Assembly: GCA_903873485.1 (NCBI GenBank)
Contig: CAIQOO010000131.1
Location: forward strand, 1 to 44,445
Direction of reading: 5' to 3'
Length of the DNA: 44,445 bases
DNA from: an uncultured beta proteobacterium
GTDB lineage: Bacteria; Pseudomonadota; Gammaproteobacteria; Burkholderiales; Burkholderiaceae_C
Below are positions 26,089 through 34,093 of the stretch, in pieces. The notes below the pieces were generated by a model. That model made no database searches. It saw only the letters and a list, made by a program, of their open reading frames with translations, and was not told the origin of the DNA. The position numbers were made by a program, and so were the translations under genes. How positions within the stretch are numbered: the stretch's first letter is position 1; every line of letters starts with the position of its first letter.

Positions 26089-27618
26089 ATGCAAAAAACC
26101 TCTTTCAATATGTACCAGGCTTTGCGCGCGGCCTTCCCCGGCGATCTGGAGCAGATTGCGGTTGAAACCGACGACGCACAGTTTTACACCTGGCGCGATC
26201 TGGAGCGTGGCAGCGCCATGCTGGCGAACTATCTGCAGTCGCTGGATTTGCCGCCAGAGGCGCGGATTGCGGTGCAGGTCGAAAAATCGGTCGAAGCGCT
26301 GATGCTGTACCTGGCCACACTGCGCGCCGGATATGTGTTTTTGCCGCTCAACACGGCTTATCAAAGCGCCGAGATGGCGTATTTCATTGGCAATGCCGAG
26401 CCTTCGGTGGTGGTCTGCACCTCGTCAAATTTTGGCTGGGTCAGCAAGCTGGCGTTTCAGGCCGACACCCCCTGGGTGTTCACGCTCGATGATGACCGCA
26501 GTGGCTCATTGCTCAACCGTGCCGCATCGGCCAGTGACCGGCACCCGGTGGTTTTCAGGGATGCCGGCGATGTGGCGGTGATCATCTACACCAGCGGCAC
26601 CACTGGCCGCTCCAAGGGGGCCATGCTGACGCATGGCAACATGTTCAGCAATGCGCGGGTTTTGCATGATCTCTGGGGCTGGCGCAGTGCCGCCGAGGGC
26701 GGCGATGTGCTGATCCACGCCTTGCCGATTTTTCATGTGCATGGGCTGTTTGTGGCGATTCATGGCGCGCTGATCAATGGCAGCAAAATGATCTGGTGCG
26801 CCCGCTTTGAGCCTGGGTTTGTGATTCAAAAAATGGCCGAAGCGACGGTTTTCATGGGGGTGCCAACGCTGTATGTGCGGCTGCTGGCCGAGCCGGCGCT
26901 CACCCGGCAGGCGGCCAGCCACATGCGCTTGTTCATTTCAGGATCGGCGCCGTTGCTGCAAGACACCTTCAAGGCCTGGCAGGAGCGCACCGGCCACACC
27001 ATTTTGGAGCGTTATGGCATGAGCGAAACCGTCATGCTGACATCCAACCCCTATCTCGGCGAGCGGTGTGGCGGCACGGTTGGGCCAGCCCTGCCGGGGG
27101 TCGAATTGCGGGTGGTGGACGACAGGGGGCGGAAGCTGGCTGCAGGCGACATCGGCGGCATTGAAGTCAAAGGTCCGAATGTTTTTGCGGGCTACTGGCG
27201 CATGCCCGAAAAAACTGCAGAAGATTTCACCGCTGACGGTTTTTTCAGGACCGGTGATGTCGGTCAAATTGATGCCGATGGCTATCTGAGCATTGTTGGG
27301 CGCAGCAAAGATCTGATCATCAGCGGCGGCTTCAATGTCTATCCGGCCGAGATTGAGAGTTTTATCAACGACCTGCCCGGTGTCGCCGAAAGTGCGGTAA
27401 TTGGGTTGCCAGACCCCGATCTGGGCGAAGTGGGGGTGGCCGTGGTGGTGCCAAGAGCCGGTGCGTCACTCGACCCCGGCGCTGTTCTTGCAGCGCTAAA
27501 TGCCACGCTGGCACACTACAAAGTGCCCAAACAATGCCATGTTGTGGCAGACTTGCCGCGCAACAGCATGGGCAAAGTGCAAAAAAATCTGCTGCGCACA
27601 CAATACCGCCAGAACTGA
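26089..27618 (+). CDS. AMP-forming acyl-CoA synthetase, malonyl-CoA synthetase (MatB)-like
   Basis: A 509-residue adenylate-forming enzyme. The ATP loop is IIYTSGTTGRSKGAMLTHGN, later motifs are ERYGMSETVM and DGFFRTGDVG, and the hinge GRSKDLIISGGFNVYP and catalytic Lys (PRNSMGKVQKNLLR) complete the set. The sequence between GSAPLL and GERCGGTVGPALPGVELRVV reads like MatB enzymes, which make malonyl-CoA from malonate, CoA and ATP; a different short acyl substrate is possible. The start at 26089 is by similarity; ribosome-binding signals are weak. It is probably co-transcribed with the crotonase. No malonate decarboxylase or transporter genes are nearby. Confidence 0.85.
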   Translation: MQKTSFNMYQALRAAFPGDLEQIAVETDDAQFYTWRDLERGSAMLANYLQSLDLPPEARIAVQVEKSVEALMLYLATLRAGYVFLPLNTAYQSAEMAYFIGNAEPSVVVCTSSNFGWVSKLAFQADTPWVFTLDDDRSGSLLNRAASASDRHPVVFRDAGDVAVIIYTSGTTGRSKGAMLTHGNMFSNARVLHDLWGWRSAAEGGDVLIHALPIFHVHGLFVAIHGALINGSKMIWCARFEPGFVIQKMAEATVFMGVPTLYVRLLAEPALTRQAASHMRLFISGSAPLLQDTFKAWQERTGHTILERYGMSETVMLTSNPYLGERCGGTVGPALPGVELRVVDDRGRKLAAGDIGGIEVKGPNVFAGYWRMPEKTAEDFTADGFFRTGDVGQIDADGYLSIVGRSKDLIISGGFNVYPAEIESFINDLPGVAESAVIGLPDPDLGEVGVAVVVPRAGASLDPGAVLAALNATLAHYKVPKQCHVVADLPRNSMGKVQKNLLRTQYRQN

Positions 27619-27658
27619 ACCTGGTCAGTCGATTGGCCATAACAAACCGGAGACAAAC

Positions 27659-28807
27659 ATGAAACTTGTTCAATCGGTGCTGCGCGATGCCGCAGCGATC
27701 AGCCAGGCGCTAACCCCTTTGCGGGCGATAGCACCTGATCTGATGCTGGTTTTTGGTTCCGCGCGCTGGTTGACGGCGGTGGCTGGCCCCTTAGCCGAGC
27801 AGTTTCCGGCTGCCAGCCGGCTCGGCTGCAGCACCGCTGGCGAGATTTCAGCGCAAGGGGTGAGCGACAACACCTGCGTCATTACCGCAGTTCAGTTTGA
27901 TGGCACCCGCCTGCAAGCCGTCAGCACCGTGCTGGCGGCCATGCCGGAATCACGCGCCGCCGGGCAAGCGCTGGCCCGGCAGTTGCATCCTGCGGGCTTG
28001 CGCGGCGTGCTGGTGCTGGGCCAGGGGGTCCATATCAATGGCAGCGCCATGATCACCGGCATGGCCGAGGTGCTCGGTGCCAACGTACTGATCACCGGCG
28101 GGCTGGCCGGCGACGATGCCGCTTTCAAACAAACCTTTGTCCTGACCAATGAAGGGGTTTTCAGCGATCGGCTGGCCTGTATTGGTTTTTATGGTCAGGC
28201 CTTGCAGGTCTGCCACGGCTCGTTTGGTGGCTGGGAACCTTTTGGCCCGGCACGCAAGGTGACCCGCTGTGACCACAATGTGCTGTTTGAACTCGACGGC
28301 GCACCGGCCCTGGAGGTGTACAAGCGCTACCTCGGCGAATACGCCAAAGACCTGCCGGCATCGGGTTTGCTGTTTCCTTTTGCCATGCTCGGCAGCAATC
28401 ACAACGAAATCGGCCTGCTGCGCACCATTTTGGCGGTGGATGAAGAGCAGGGCAGCCTGATTCTGGCCGGTGACATCGATGCCAACGGCTATCTGCGCCT
28501 GATGCACTCCAGCACCCAGTCGCTGATCGACGGGGCTACCACCGCCGCGCTGGCAGCCAACACCACCGCGCCGCCAGCGGACCAGCGGCTGGCGCTGCTG
28601 GTCAGTTGTGTCGGGCGCAAGCTGGTGATGGGCGGGCGGGTTGAAGAAGAGGTTGAAGCGGTGGCCGATGTGCTCGGTCAGGGCACGGTGCTGGCCGGTT
28701 TTTATTCTTACGGCGAGATCAGTCCGTTTTCGAACGATGTTTCATGCCGCTTGCACAATCAGACCATGACCATCACCTGCCTGGCCGAGCCCACTGGCCA
28801 GTCATGA
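27659..28807 (+). CDS. FIST-domain sensory protein
   Basis: 382 residues with FIST_N (about 30-215, including SRLGCSTAGEIS and ITGGLAGDDAAFKQTF) and FIST_C (about 220-365, ending AGFYSYGEISPFSN). FIST domains are predicted small-ligand (perhaps amino-acid) sensors found beside or within signal-transduction proteins. There is no signal peptide or membrane segment, so it is cytoplasmic. The ATG at 27659 has a GGAGA six bases upstream. The hybrid kinase gene starts 12 bp after the stop and a REC-HD-GYP gene follows, so this is very likely the input component of that pathway. Confidence 0.9.
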   Translation: MKLVQSVLRDAAAISQALTPLRAIAPDLMLVFGSARWLTAVAGPLAEQFPAASRLGCSTAGEISAQGVSDNTCVITAVQFDGTRLQAVSTVLAAMPESRAAGQALARQLHPAGLRGVLVLGQGVHINGSAMITGMAEVLGANVLITGGLAGDDAAFKQTFVLTNEGVFSDRLACIGFYGQALQVCHGSFGGWEPFGPARKVTRCDHNVLFELDGAPALEVYKRYLGEYAKDLPASGLLFPFAMLGSNHNEIGLLRTILAVDEEQGSLILAGDIDANGYLRLMHSSTQSLIDGATTAALAANTTAPPADQRLALLVSCVGRKLVMGGRVEEEVEAVADVLGQGTVLAGFYSYGEISPFSNDVSCRLHNQTMTITCLAEPTGQS

Positions 28808-28819
28808 AAGCCGGACTGC

Positions 28820-31800
28820 ATGCATAAGCTGCTGACACGCCAGATTCGGCGTTCTCTTGGGGTTGAAGAAACACAACTGGCCGCCGTGCTGGCAGAGTTG
28901 TCAGGCTTGGCCCGCACTGCCGGGGCGTCTGCCGGGGCAACCGGTTTATTGGCCGGTCTTGACGGTTTTTTGGCCCGGGTACAAGAGACTTATGAACAAA
29001 ATGACCGTGACCTGGATCTGAAAACCCGCAGCCTGCAGCTCAGCTCGGTGGAGTTGTCGCACACCAACGACCGTTTGCGGCAAGAACTTGACAGCCGCAC
29101 CCGGGCCATCGATTCGCTGCGTGAGACCGCCAGCAGCCTGATGCAGTATGTCGATATGGACTTTCCGACACCGCAGGACGACAGCCTGGAGTCGCTGTCG
29201 CAACTGATGTCGGAACTGGTGAACCAGCGTGAAATCAGCCAGCGCGATTTGCAGGAGGCCTTGTCCGACCTGGCCAAGCAAAAATTTGCGCTCGACCAGC
29301 ACGCCATCGTCAGCATGACCGACCTGTCGGGCACCATCACTTACGCCAATGACAAGTTTTGCCAGATCAGCGGCTACTCGCGACAAGAGTTGTTGGGCCA
29401 GACCCACCGCTTGATCAATTCTGGCGTGCAAACCAGAGAGTTTTTCGGCCATTTGTGGCAATCGATCCTGTCGGGCAGAGTTTGGCATGGTGAAATTTGC
29501 AACCGTGCCAAGAATGGCGCGATGTACTGGGTGCAGGCGACCATCGTGCCGCTGCTTGATGAACGTGGCGCGCCAGAGCAGTTCATTGCCATTCGCACCG
29601 ACATCACCTCACGCAAGCAGATGCAGGCAGCCTTGACCAAAACCGAGAGCCGGGTGCGCCGCATTGCCAACGCGGTGCCGGGCGTGGTCTATCAATGCGA
29701 AGTGGGCCAAGGCAAGATTCGTTACACCTTTGTCAGCGAGCGTTTGGCCGAAATTCGCGGGCTTGATCGAGATGCCTTGCTGGCGGATGGCCGCATGGCG
29801 TTTGCCCAGGTCGTTGAGGAAGACCGGGCGCGCTGCTTTCAGGGGGTGCAGGACGCGGCGGCGCAGCGCGTGAGCTGGCACAGCGACTACCGGGTGCGCA
29901 TGCCGGACGGCAGTCTGCGCTGGATTCGCTCTGAAATCAACCCCGAACCGCAATTGGCCAGCGATGGCGCCACCGTATTTACCGGCATCTGGCAGGACGT
30001 GACCCAGTTGAAGCTGGCCAGTGACCGGCTGCGCGAGGTCACCGAAAGCATTCCGGTGGTGGTATTCCAATACCGCCTGTGGCCCGATGGACAGCAGAAT
30101 TTTCCGTATTGCAGCTCGGTTTCGATGCAGATTTGCGGCTTGCGACCGGAGGATGTGATGGCTGATCCGGCGGCTTTTTTTTCGCAGGTGTTTACCGACG
30201 ACCAAGAATTGTTCGTTGAAGCCTTTATTGCGTCAGCACGCAAAAGCGAACGCATTTCGATTGATTTTCGGATGCTGCACAAAATCAGCGGCGAAATCAT
30301 CTGGGTCCATGGCGAATCCATGCCCAAGAGAGTTGAAGACGGCGGTGTGCTGTGGAACGGCTATCTGGCCGATATCTCCAAAGCCAAACTGGCCTCCGAA
30401 GAACTGCACCGCGCCAAGGAAGCCGCCGAGGTGGCCAACCAGGCCAAGTCAGACTTTCTGGCCAACATGAGCCACGAGATTCGCACCCCCATGAACGGGG
30501 TGATCGGGATGACCGAACTGGCGCTGGAAACCGACCTGACGCAGGAGCAGCGCGAGTACCTCGATATTGTCAAGTCGTCATCCGATTCGCTGCTGCGGGT
30601 GATCAATGACATTCTGGACTTCTCGAAGATCGAGGCCGGCAAGCTGTTGATCGAACACATTGCATTTGATTTGGGCCAGGAAATCGGCGACATGCTGAAA
30701 ACCGTGGCGATCCGTGCCCAGTCGAAAGGCCTTGAACTGGTCTGTGACATGGGTTTGGACCTGCCCCGGCAGGTGCTGGGGGACCCGGTGCGCTTGCGCC
30801 AGATCTTGCTGAACCTGGTGGGCAATGCCATCAAATTCACCGAATTAGGAGAAGTGGTGTTGCGCATCACCGCCGAGCCGGTCGGTGCTGGCGCTTTCCG
30901 GTTCCGCTTTTCGGTGCAAGATTCAGGCATTGGCATTCCCGAATCCAAATTGCTAAGCATTTTTGACGCGTTTTCGCAAGAGGACAGCAGCACCACCCGG
31001 CGTTTTGGCGGCACCGGGCTGGGGCTGTCGATCTCGTCACGCCTGGCAGCGGCGCTGGGTGGGCAAATCGTGGTCCAAAGCGAGCCGGGAAAAGGCAGCC
31101 AGTTTGAGTTTTCAGTGCTGATGGAGCAGGCTCCCAACGCCCTTGCGCGCGTTGCCAAACCCGCCGGTCTGGCCGGCTTGAAGGTGTTGCTGGTCGATGA
31201 CCATGAACTTGGCCGCAACGTCATCGCCCGCACTCTGGCGAGCATGGGTGTGTCGGTGGTGCAGGCCGATGGCGGGCCGGCAGCACTGCGGCAATTTGAG
31301 CAGGCCGTGTCAGAGGCGGGCGATTTCGATCTGCTGCTGCTTGATGTCCAGATGCCCGGCATCGACGGTTTTGCCGTGGCACGGCAACTGCGCCTGCAGC
31401 CCCGCGGGGCTAAAGTGCCGATCGTGATGATGGCAACGGCTGGTCAAAAAACCGATGCGCACGGCGCTGATGGTGCCAACCCGAGCGCTTATTTGTCAAA
31501 ACCGTTCACCGCTGACGAACTGGCGCAGACGCTGGCCCGGGTACTGTATGGAACTTCGGAAAAAACGGTTGAGCCGACCCGATCACCGGTGTCTCACGAC
31601 GACCAGCCGAGCCTGGATCTGCTGCTGGTGGAGGACAACATCGTCAACCAGAAGCTGGCGATGGTGCTGCTGGAGCGCTGGGGTCATCATGTCACGGTGG
31701 CCAATGACGGGCAAATTGCCCTCGACATGCTGGCGCGACGCCGCTATGACCTGGTGTTGATGGACATGATGATGCCAGTCATGGACGGACTGGAAGCGAC

Positions 31801-32386
31801 CCGGCGTTTTCGCCTGGGCGAGCAGGGCCAGCGCACGCCAATTGTGGCCATGACCGCCAACGCCATGCAGGGTGACCGGGAGCGCTGTCTGCAGGCCGGC
31901 ATGGATGACTACCTGTCCAAACCGATCGAAATCGTCGAACTGCAGCGCATCCTCGAAATCCATGGTCATGAATCGGCCCGCCAGCGCGCCAGCCACGACG
32001 GCGCCGCTCAGCTTGAACCGCAAGCGGATGCCCAGTCTGGTGCTTTTGACTACGCAGCGGCGCTGCGATCAAGTGACCAGGAGGTGGTGGACATCATTGC
32101 CGAAATTTTTATCGCGCAATGGCCGCTGGATGTGCAAAAAATGCGCCAGGCGCTTGAGCGGCAGGATGCTGTTGTGTTGTGGCACACGGCGCACGCCCTG
32201 AAAGGCAGTTTGGGCATGTTTGGCGCCCGCCCTGCCGTGGCGCTGGCGGCAGAGCTGGAACGGATGATGTCGGACCAGCAACCGGCGGCCTTTCCAGGGT
32301 CGCAGTCGCTGGCCACCGACCGGCTTGCTGCCTTGTCTGACGAGGTTGAGACATTGCTGGCGGTGTTGCAGCGCCGGGCCGGCTGA
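28820..32386 (+). CDS. Cytoplasmic hybrid sensor histidine kinase with three PAS domains, two receivers and HPt
   Basis: 1188 residues with no membrane segment. Residues ~55-155 are a charged coiled coil. PAS domains lie at ~155-268, 275-400 and 405-522 (each ending in a DIT/DVT/DIS motif). HisKA has H552 in FLANMSHEIRTPMNG. HATPase_c includes LLNLVGNAIKF (664-673) and RRFGGTGLGLSIS. Receiver 1 has D842 (LLLLDVQMPG), receiver 2 has D982 (LVLMDMMMP), and HPt has H1125 (TAHALKGSLG). A BarA-like phosphorelay His-Asp-His is expected, ending on the separate regulator at 32466. It is encoded 12 bp after the FIST gene, which probably supplies the signal. Confidence 0.93.
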   Translation: MHKLLTRQIRRSLGVEETQLAAVLAELSGLARTAGASAGATGLLAGLDGFLARVQETYEQNDRDLDLKTRSLQLSSVELSHTNDRLRQELDSRTRAIDSLRETASSLMQYVDMDFPTPQDDSLESLSQLMSELVNQREISQRDLQEALSDLAKQKFALDQHAIVSMTDLSGTITYANDKFCQISGYSRQELLGQTHRLINSGVQTREFFGHLWQSILSGRVWHGEICNRAKNGAMYWVQATIVPLLDERGAPEQFIAIRTDITSRKQMQAALTKTESRVRRIANAVPGVVYQCEVGQGKIRYTFVSERLAEIRGLDRDALLADGRMAFAQVVEEDRARCFQGVQDAAAQRVSWHSDYRVRMPDGSLRWIRSEINPEPQLASDGATVFTGIWQDVTQLKLASDRLREVTESIPVVVFQYRLWPDGQQNFPYCSSVSMQICGLRPEDVMADPAAFFSQVFTDDQELFVEAFIASARKSERISIDFRMLHKISGEIIWVHGESMPKRVEDGGVLWNGYLADISKAKLASEELHRAKEAAEVANQAKSDFLANMSHEIRTPMNGVIGMTELALETDLTQEQREYLDIVKSSSDSLLRVINDILDFSKIEAGKLLIEHIAFDLGQEIGDMLKTVAIRAQSKGLELVCDMGLDLPRQVLGDPVRLRQILLNLVGNAIKFTELGEVVLRITAEPVGAGAFRFRFSVQDSGIGIPESKLLSIFDAFSQEDSSTTRRFGGTGLGLSISSRLAAALGGQIVVQSEPGKGSQFEFSVLMEQAPNALARVAKPAGLAGLKVLLVDDHELGRNVIARTLASMGVSVVQADGGPAALRQFEQAVSEAGDFDLLLLDVQMPGIDGFAVARQLRLQPRGAKVPIVMMATAGQKTDAHGADGANPSAYLSKPFTADELAQTLARVLYGTSEKTVEPTRSPVSHDDQPSLDLLLVEDNIVNQKLAMVLLERWGHHVTVANDGQIALDMLARRRYDLVLMDMMMPVMDGLEATRRFRLGEQGQRTPIVAMTANAMQGDRERCLQAGMDDYLSKPIEIVELQRILEIHGHESARQRASHDGAAQLEPQADAQSGAFDYAAALRSSDQEVVDIIAEIFIAQWPLDVQKMRQALERQDAVVLWHTAHALKGSLGMFGARPAVALAAELERMMSDQQPAAFPGSQSLATDRLAALSDEVETLLAVLQRRAG

Positions 32387-32465
32387 GTGTTACAGTGCTT
32401 TGGCTGATCGCCAGGTTTGATGGGGTGGCAGGCAAACTTAAAACGAACAACCTATTTTTTTCACC

Positions 32466-33509
32466 ATGACTTACCAAGTATTGATTGTCGATGACGCTGA
32501 AATCAACCTTGTCTTGTTCCAGGCATTGATCAAGCGCATGGGCAACAGCGAGTCCATCACTTTCTCGGACGCAGTGCAAGGGCTGGCCTGGGCCAAAGAG
32601 CATGATTTTGACCTGCTGATTGTGGATTACATGATGCCGGGCCTGGATGGCATCGAGTTCATCGCACAACTGCGCGCCATGCCGGAAAAGCAAAACTCAC
32701 CGGTGCTGATGATCACCGCCAATGATCAAAAGCAGGTACGCTATCGGGCGCTTGATGCCGGGGCCACTGACTTTCTGAACAAGCCGGTTGACAAGGTTGA
32801 ATTCATGGCGCGTGCCAACAACATGCTGCAATTGGGCGCCAGCCGCAAGGCGCTGGCAGACCGTGCTGCCTGGCTGGCCCAAGAGGTCAAAAAAGCCACC
32901 GCCGAGATTGTCAGTCGTGAGCGCGAAACGGTGTTTCGGCTGTCTCGCGCGGCTGAATACCGGGATCCCGAAACCGGCGCCCATATTCTGCGCATGGCGC
33001 ACTATTCGGAACTGATTGCCCGTGCGCTTGATTTACCGAAGGCCATGCAAGAACTGCTGCTGGAGGCCGCGCCGATGCATGACATTGGCAAGGTCGGCAT
33101 TCCAGACAACATCTTGCTCAAGCCTGGCCGACTGACGCCGGCAGAGTTTGAGATCATGAAACAGCATGCGGCGTTTGGCTTTGAAATTCTTCAAGGCAGC
33201 CTGTCACGCGTGTTGCAGGCCGGCGCCGCCATTGCCCGTGACCATCATGAGCGGTTTGACGGCTCGGGCTACCCGAATGGGCTGGCGGGCAGCCAGATTC
33301 CGATATTCGCCCGGATCGTCGCGGTGGCCGATGTGTTTGATGCCCTGACCTCGGAGCGACCGTACAAAAAGGCCTGGACTCTTGAGCGCGCCAGCGAGCA
33401 CATCAAGGCCAGTGCCGCAACCCATTTTGACCCGCAGTGCGTTGACGCATTTTTCGCCCGCTGGGATGAGGTGCTAGATATTCGCCAACGCTTCAGTGAT
33501 GAACCCTGA
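32466..33509 (+). CDS. Response regulator with HD-GYP output (RpfG-like)
   Basis: 347 residues. The receiver domain (1-120) has D9/D10 and phospho-acceptor D54 (LLIVDYMMPGLDG). A helical linker joins the HD-GYP domain (from ~150) with HD 205-206 (MHDIGKVGIP), HHE 260-262 and GYP 268-270 (DHHERFDGSGYP). All catalytic residues are present, so it should hydrolyse c-di-GMP when switched by phosphorylation. It follows the hybrid kinase by 79 bp and is its likely target. This resembles the RpfC-RpfG arrangement, with FIST in place of a membrane sensor. A dispersed repeat lies just past the stop. Confidence 0.94.
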   Translation: MTYQVLIVDDAEINLVLFQALIKRMGNSESITFSDAVQGLAWAKEHDFDLLIVDYMMPGLDGIEFIAQLRAMPEKQNSPVLMITANDQKQVRYRALDAGATDFLNKPVDKVEFMARANNMLQLGASRKALADRAAWLAQEVKKATAEIVSRERETVFRLSRAAEYRDPETGAHILRMAHYSELIARALDLPKAMQELLLEAAPMHDIGKVGIPDNILLKPGRLTPAEFEIMKQHAAFGFEILQGSLSRVLQAGAAIARDHHERFDGSGYPNGLAGSQIPIFARIVAVADVFDALTSERPYKKAWTLERASEHIKASAATHFDPQCVDAFFARWDEVLDIRQRFSDEP

Positions 33510-33511
33510 AT

Positions 33512-33560
33512 GCTACTTAAATAATAGCTATCAGCGCTTGTCCCTATTGGGCTGGAAGCC
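33512..33560 (-). repeat. Dispersed repeat, copy 5 (between REC-HD-GYP gene and uspA)
   Basis: On the plus strand: aataatagctatcagcgctt, then gtccctatt, then gggctggaagcc. It lies between two convergent genes and may help end transcription; the flanks of the core contain small palindromes. Confidence 0.8.
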
Positions 33561-33563
33561 GAT

Positions 33564-34007
33564 TTACCTTAAAACCAGCACCGGGATGTGCGAGTGGGTC
33601 AGAACCTGATGGGTTTCGCTGCCGAGCAACAAGCGTTTGACCCCCCTGCGGCCATGCGAGGCCATCACGATCAAGTCGCATTTGTGCTTTTTGGCGGCGG
33701 CAATGATCGCCTCCGACACCAGATCCGACTTGACCGTCAGGGCGCGTGTCTTGATGCCCTGGAGTTCAGCCTCGCGCTTGACCTCCTCCACCACCGCTTG
33801 CCCTTCGTCTGCCCACTGCTTCTCGATCCGTCCAACCTCGGCGGCTTGCAAGGCCAGGCCACCTTCAAAATAGCTTTGGGGATAGCGCGGCACAACTTTA
33901 ATGGCAAACAGGCTGGCGCCGGTCAGGGCAGCCAAGGCAATGGCGCTGCTGACCGCTTTCTTGGACAGGTTGGAGCCATCAGTTGCGACCAGAATTTTTT
34001 CATACAT
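33564..34007 (-). CDS. Universal stress protein UspA family
   Basis: 147 residues in one Usp domain. MYEKILVATDGSNLSKKAV is the start, and IVMASHGRRGVKRLLLGSET is the nucleotide-binding motif at the C-terminal end, so the ATP-binding subclass is likely. AGGAG precedes the ATG at 34007. It is divergent from ccoI across 86 bp that hold a FNR-like site (34066-34079), which fits the oxygen-limitation role of some Usp proteins. The 3' end abuts a dispersed repeat. Confidence 0.92.
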   Translation of the reverse strand: MYEKILVATDGSNLSKKAVSSAIALAALTGASLFAIKVVPRYPQSYFEGGLALQAAEVGRIEKQWADEGQAVVEEVKREAELQGIKTRALTVKSDLVSEAIIAAAKKHKCDLIVMASHGRRGVKRLLLGSETHQVLTHSHIPVLVLR

Positions 34008-34065
34008 GCTGACTTCTCCTAAGATGACTAAAACTGACAGCATACCCCTCCACCCGTGTCAAACC

Positions 34066-34079
34066 TTGATTTTGGTCAG
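34066..34079. promoter_or_regulatory. FNR-box-like site between uspA and ccoI
   Basis: TTGAT-TTTG-GTCAG, with two mismatches to TTGAT-N4-ATCAA, lies 15 bp before the ccoI ATG and 59 bp upstream of uspA. The close spacing to ccoI suits activation of uspA better than of ccoI. It shares the TTTGGTCA string with the sites at 41059 and 41103. Confidence 0.5.
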
Positions 34080-34093
34080 TCAATTGGCAGTCG

